From contig NZ_NIJF01000083.1 of the NCBI RefSeq assembly GCF_003316765.1, positions 248,001-312,000 of the forward strand: 64,000 nt of DNA, given 5' to 3'. The position numbers and the translations under genes are program-made. Each line of letters begins with the position of its first letter. Positions within the stretch are counted from its first letter, which is position 1. This stretch comes from Bacillus sp. P14.5 (GTDB taxonomy: Bacteria > Bacillota > Bacilli > Bacillales > Bacillaceae_B). The notes beneath the pieces were generated by a model. The model was not told where the DNA came from and did not search any database. It saw only the letters and a program-made list of their open reading frames with translations. Positions 60,829 to 64,000 of the stretch are shown in pieces.

Positions 60829-61019
60829 GGCTGTTTTCGCATTAATTGTTGCTTTCGGAAAAATCCCAAGAGCCGGATTTTCCCCCGGATACGAAGGATT
60901 TCCTCTATAAACGGAGGGTGTAGCTCTTTTCTTTCTTGCTTACCAGGATATTTCGGGGGAATTACGGCGTTTTTTTCCGAATTACATATTAAATAGCAAC
61001 AAAGTTTACGAAAAGAGCC
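60829..61019. mobile_element. MITE-like element, family A, with perfect 8-bp target duplication
   Basis: Left GGCTGTTTTCGCATTAATTG, right GCAACAAAGTTTACGAAAAGAGCC; TAGTAAAA directly flanks both ends. Well preserved, 191 bp, inverted relative to the 55.6-kb copy. Confidence 0.9.
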
Positions 61020-61039
61020 TAGTAAAAAGATTTTTAGCG

Positions 61040-61520
61040 GAAGTTCATCAGTTTGTACGCGGCTGTAGACCGCTTCCGCTTTTGTCTCCGTCCAGCTCCC
61101 GTGCCCCAAAGGGTGGAGGACTGCCAACCTCCTCCTTGCGATAAGTCAACAAGTTCATTTCCTCAACCTTTTAAAGGCAGATACAAAAAAATCGGATCTT
61201 GGATTTTTTTCTATTATCAATGGGAAACTTTTTACACGTTCTCTTTCTTGAATGGGAAATGAACATCGGATCGCTTCGCTCAACGTGTTTCCTTTTTCTC
61301 ATGCGGAGCTGGTACAGTCCGTTCGCCGCTGAGCGGGGCACTTCCGCTTTTGATTCCGTCCAGCTTCAGTGTCCCCAACGGCTTAGCGGACTGCCCATCT
61401 CCTCCTTGCGATTAGTCAACATCAACTCACTTCGTTCGTTGTGTTTCCTTTATCTCATGCGGAGCTGGTACAGTCCGTACGCCGCTGAGCGGGGCACTTC
61501 CGCTTTTGTCTCTATCTTAC
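61040..61520. repeat. Three inverted R2b-like repeat units
   Basis: TCTCCGTCCAGCTCCC, GATTCCGTCCAGCTTCAG, GCGGAGCTGGTACAGTCCG (twice), CGCTGAGCGGGGCACTTCCG (twice) and CTCCTTGCGATAAGTCAAC/ATTAGTCAAC are complements of R2b segments found in elements at 6.8, 14.6 and 33.6 kb. They lie just before yuiD, whose stop is at 61512. Confidence 0.75.
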
Positions 61521-62000
61521 AAAATATTTTCTTTTTTGTCTTTGTTTTTTTTCGAGGAGGAAGCTGGCTGCGCCCATGAGGGTGCCGAAGATGGCACCGC
61601 CTACTACTTCTGCCGGCTGGTGGCCCAGCATTTCCTTTAGTCTTTTTGGTTTTTCTTCGAAGGGGATGGATCGGTCCTGGTCGGCTTTGCTTATCAGTTC
61701 ATCTAAAGAATTAACCTTCAATGTCAGTTCACCTGTTTGCCGGCGAATTCCCTGGGCGTCGTACATTACGATCAGCCCGAAGACAAAGGAAAGAGCAAAA
61801 TCGATAGTTGAAAATCCTCTTTTTAATGCTATGAAGGTTGTCAAAGAGGAAACCCCGGCTGAATGGGAGCTTGGCATCCCCCCGGTCTGAAATAATAACA
61901 TAGGGTTCCATTTTCCTGTTTTAAAATAATACAACGGAATCTTTAGAGCTTGAGCTGCTACTATGCTCAATAGTGAAGTAACGACTCCTCTATTCATCAT
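61512..62000 (-). CDS. yuiD: Divergent PAP2 family membrane protein (YuiD, DUF212)
   Basis: 162 residues with several membrane helices. TSLLSIVAAQALKIPLYYFKTGKWNPMLLFQTGGMPSSHSAGVSSLTTFIALKRGFS carries the family GGMPSSHSA motif (PAP2-like phosphatase His), then SFVFGLIVMYDAQGIRRQTGE and LGHQPAEVVGGAIFGTLMGAASFLL. May act on a lipid phosphate. Basic C-terminus KKQRQKRKYFVR. Confidence 0.92.
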   Translation of the reverse strand: MMNRGVVTSLLSIVAAQALKIPLYYFKTGKWNPMLLFQTGGMPSSHSAGVSSLTTFIALKRGFSTIDFALSFVFGLIVMYDAQGIRRQTGELTLKVNSLDELISKADQDRSIPFEEKPKRLKEMLGHQPAEVVGGAIFGTLMGAASFLLEKKQRQKRKYFVR

Positions 62001-62108
62001 TTAACGCCTGCCTCTCGTTCGAGTTATATTCACACCAATAGTGTATCCAATTGATTTAATTACATTAAAACCATCACAGGTGGTGAAAATAAAAACGGAG
62101 GTGAAACC

Positions 62109-62249
62109 ATGAGTAAAAACCATAGCAGCAACAGAGGTACCAAGGCACCAGGTGTTAACCCGCAAGGATTCGGACAAGATGGCGTAAAAACGCCAGATCC
62201 CAAAACGGAACTTGAAAACAGAGCAAAGCGCTCTAATACAAAAAGATAA
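62109..62249 (+). CDS. sspL: Small acid-soluble spore protein L
   Basis: 46 residues, MSKNHSSNRGTKAPGVNPQG then FGQDGVKTPDPKTELENRAKRSNTKR. The end PKTELENRAKRSNTKR matches SspL of B. subtilis. Expressed in the forespore and kept in the spore core. GGAGGTGAAACC precedes the ATG. A typical sigma-G promoter is not clear. Gene lies between yuiD and ypcP as in the B. subtilis order. Confidence 0.9.
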   Translation: MSKNHSSNRGTKAPGVNPQGFGQDGVKTPDPKTELENRAKRSNTKR

Positions 62250-62261
62250 GTCTTAATCTTA

Positions 62262-62580
62262 ATCAGGTACGATTAGACAGGAAACGTACCATTAAGTCAG
62301 AGCAACCCGAAGATAATGGTACGTTTAGCAGTGAAACATACCATTAAGTCAGTGCAACCCTAAGTTAATGGTACGATTAGACAGGAAACATACCATTAAG
62401 TCAGTGCAACCCTAAGTTAATGGTACGATTAGCAGGGAAACATACCATTAACTCAGAGCAACCCGAAGTTAATGGTACGATTAGCAGGGAAACATACCAT
62501 TAAGTCACAGCAACCCGAAGATAATGGTACGTTTAGCCAGGAAACGTACCATTAAGTCAGTGCCACCTAAAGTTAATAGA
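62262..62580. repeat. Intergenic hairpin array, 52-bp period, six units
   Basis: Units built as TTAATGGTACGATTAGCAGG + GAAACATACCATTAAGTCAG + TGCAACCCGAAG repeat with few changes; each folds via AATGGTA/TACCATT. Some units keep perfect arms (AATGGTACGTTT with AAACGTACCATT). Lies between sspL and the ypcP terminator. Confidence 0.92.
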
Positions 62581-62583
62581 TAG

Positions 62584-62629
62584 AAAAGGGACTGTTCAAA
62601 GGCATAATGCTTTTGAACAATCCCTTTTA
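62584..62629 (-). terminator. Terminator of ypcP
   Basis: AAAAGGGACTGTTCAAA faces TTTGAACAATCCCTTTT, a long stem with one G-T pair; A/T-rich flanks. Confidence 0.92.
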
Positions 62630-62635
62630 TAAATG

Positions 62636-63538
62636 TTAAGCATGCTGGCTGAGCAAATGATCCTTGCCGATCAAATACCTTCTCAATACTCTTAACTCAA
62701 GCTCGTCCATCATGGAGATGGCGTCTGGAGCAATCGATTCCCATTTGGCGGAATTCATATTGAACTCCAGCGGGACATCGCATTTAATTTCAGCAAGCTG
62801 GCGGGACACATGCAGCATCTCCAAATCAGTCTCAATTTTCTTTCGTTGAGCCGGAGTCAGGAGATGGATCCCCTCAAGGATTCCTTGGATATGCTGGTGT
62901 TCCTGAATAAGTTTAACTGCTGTTTTTTCGCCGATACCCTTAACACCCGGATATCCGTCGCTTGTATCTCCCATAAGAGCTTTAACATCAATGAACTGCG
63001 TGGGAGTCAGTCCTTTTTCCTCGATAAAGAAGTCCTTTGAATAAGTGTGATAGTTTCCGAACCCCTTTTTCAAAAGAACAACATCTATATTATCATCAAG
63101 CAGCTGAAGCAAATCCTGATCACCGCTCAAGATTGATACTTTTGTCTCTTTGGAAGCACTTTTGGCAATCGTCCCGATACAATCGTCAGCTTCAAAGCCT
63201 CTTAATCCTATATTGTAAAGTGCAAACCCTTCTGCTACCTCTTTTGCAAGGTCGAATTGAGGAATCAATTCAACTGGAGGAGCGTTTCGGTTGGATTTAT
63301 AATCTGTATAAATTTCATTACGGAAAGTCGAGCTTCCCATATCCCAGCAGACAGCTGTATGAGTTGGCCCAATATGTTCAACAGCCATTAGAAGATGCTT
63401 CATGAACCCCTGAACCCCGTTGGTCGGCTGACCTTTTGAATTAATCATGAATTGTCCTGAAACGGCAGTAGCAAAAAATGAGCGAAATAGTAATGCCATC
63501 CCATCTATCAATAATAAATGTTCGTTATGTTTTTCCAC
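62636..63538 (-). CDS. ypcP: 5'-3' exonuclease YpcP (FEN1-like)
   Basis: About 300 residues, equal to the N-terminal exonuclease domain of DNA polymerase I. HLLLIDGMALLFRSFFA (metal Asp), FRNEIYTDYKSNRNAPP, GFEADDCIGTIAKSA (Glu/Asp), SILSGDQDLLQLLD and KALMGDTSDGYPGVKGIGEKTAVKLIQEH (helix-hairpin-helix with Asp) are all intact. It removes RNA primers or flaps. GTG at 63536-63538 is spaced from AAAGGAGTGG; the upstream GTG overlaps the site. Confidence 0.94.
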   Translation of the reverse strand: MEKHNEHLLLIDGMALLFRSFFATAVSGQFMINSKGQPTNGVQGFMKHLLMAVEHIGPTHTAVCWDMGSSTFRNEIYTDYKSNRNAPPVELIPQFDLAKEVAEGFALYNIGLRGFEADDCIGTIAKSASKETKVSILSGDQDLLQLLDDNIDVVLLKKGFGNYHTYSKDFFIEEKGLTPTQFIDVKALMGDTSDGYPGVKGIGEKTAVKLIQEHQHIQGILEGIHLLTPAQRKKIETDLEMLHVSRQLAEIKCDVPLEFNMNSAKWESIAPDAISMMDELELRVLRRYLIGKDHLLSQHA

Positions 63539-63639
63539 ATTGACCACTCCTTTGTTCACCTTAGCATTATAACATATTTCCGTATGAAATTTTTTAGGAA
63601 TTCTTAGGAGAAGGACATTAGCACATACAGATTATTAAA

Positions 63640-63850
63640 ATTGAGTGATTAATCTCAGCAGCCATTTATCCCCACTGAAAAATTTTCAAGAAATAAGCGG
63701 AGAAATCCGCTTATTTGCTAAAAACTTGTCAAAGATAGTCTATTTTACTGTGCATAAGCAGAAAAATTCCGCTTATATACCTCATTTCGAATGTAATTTC
63801 GCAGCTTAGCCGGAATAAATCCGCTTATTTTAGAATATTCATGTCCTCCA
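63640..63850. repeat. Degenerate hairpin repeats
   Basis: AGCGGAGAAATCCGCTTATT, AAGCAGAAAAATTCCGCTTAT and CCGGAATAAATCCGCTTATTT recur about 70 bp apart; each holds a GCGGA/TCCGC-type inverted pair. No gene seen. Probably the same class as the arrays at 21 and 62 kb. Confidence 0.55.
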
Positions 63851-63952
63851 CAGGTAAACCGCCTGCTTGAATGGGAAGAAGTGTTAGGGAACCCTGCTTA
63901 TCCTCTCGTGAAAGAAGAATTTCAGGACCATAAAAAAGACAGGCTCCTTTAA
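63798..63952 (+). pseudogene. Possible C-terminal remnant of a gene
   Basis: An open frame without a start codon or ribosome site encodes NRLLEWEEVLGNPAYPLVKEEFQDHKKDRLL and ends at TAA 63950, just before a terminator hairpin. The amphipathic, charged sequence looks like a real protein tail. I do not recognise the family. It could also be chance. Confidence 0.3.
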
Positions 63953-63985
63953 GAAGCCAAGCCTTTGTTCAATCCTGTCTATTTT
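63932..63985. terminator. Terminator at the right edge, probably of a minus-strand gene beyond the window
   Basis: GACAGG...CCTGTC outer stem with an inner AGGCT/AGCC pair; six T on the minus side and TATTTTTCC on the plus side. Confidence 0.7.
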
Positions 63986-64000
63986 TCCTTTTCCACACTA

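Noticed and set aside
1..64000. Defence, toxin-antitoxin, prophage or secondary-metabolite system
   Set aside because: I looked for integrases, restriction or Cas-like proteins, phage structural genes and synthase modules and found none; the window is conserved chromosome.

Overview
The window is a piece of the chromosome of a spore-forming Bacillaceae species. The evidence is the gene order, which follows two Bacillus subtilis neighbourhoods (ctpA-yodJ-deoD-yodL...yozD-yodN-yozE-yokU-kamA-yodPQRST, and ypmS-ypmR...ypmP-yplQ-dfrA-thyA-ypjP-ypiP-brxA-ypgR-ypgQ-ugtP-cspD-ypeQ-ypeP-ypdP-ypdQ-sspL-ypcP), together with strong AGGAGG-type ribosome sites, TTG/GTG starts and sporulation genes (spo0M, sspL, a YjcZ-family gene). 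It is core chromosome: I see no prophage, plasmid, CRISPR array, rRNA, tRNA or defence island.

Layout. 1-5.8 kb: drug exporter (partial) with its MarR regulator, a CobW GTPase, a methyltransferase, an LCP envelope protein and a carboxy-terminal protease. 5.9-16.5 kb: YitT-type membrane protein, yodJ, deoD, small spore-type genes, yodL, spo0M, yppC, yozD, yodN, yozE. 16.9-24.2 kb: a complete lysine 2,3-aminomutase cluster (yokU-kamA-ablB-yodQ-yodR-yodS-yodT) that can make beta-lysine and process it through an aminotransferase, a deacetylase-type hydrolase and a CoA-transferase. 24.5-37.5 kb: YjcZ, DUF502, PTS IIA, msrAB, an RsgA GTPase, DUF4397, ypmRS, nucleoside hydrolase, PCYCGC lipoprotein, DegV, ypmP, an SRAP DNA-repair protein, hemolysin III, DUF3243. 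37.6-51 kb: acyltransferase, dfrA-thyA, a lethal-factor-like metalloprotease, ypjP, ypiP, brxA, ypgR, ABC-F, ypgQ, a second DegV, fhs (one-carbon metabolism with dfrA/thyA). 51-64 kb: ugtP glycolipid synthase, YdjM-like membrane protein, AIM24, mntR, cspD, two RNase H-like genes around ypdP, EamA transporter, yuiD, sspL, ypcP.

The most striking content is between the genes. (i) A MITE-like family, here called A, has GGCTnTTTTCG...AGCC ends and perfect or near-perfect 8-bp target duplications at several copies; it recurs about every 5 kb. (ii) A second element, B, has two copies with 16-bp perfect terminal inverted repeats and perfect 9-bp duplications; one copy sits inside an A copy, the other splits the ypjP terminator hairpin. 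(iii) Palindromic GC-rich cargo repeats (R2, R2b) lie nested in these. (iv) Several intergenic arrays have a period of about 52-53 bp, each unit a hairpin, but with unrelated sequence at each locus.

Seven genes (cobW-like, a small gene at 9.7 kb, yppC, yodQ, yodT, ypmS, a YdjM-like gene) are each broken by the same kind of lesion: one A missing from a run of 6-8 A on the coding strand. This is most simply a homopolymer under-call in the assembly, though slippage-rescued genes cannot be excluded. No previously undescribed multi-gene system is convincingly visible; the nested repeat biology and the metalloprotease are the best leads.
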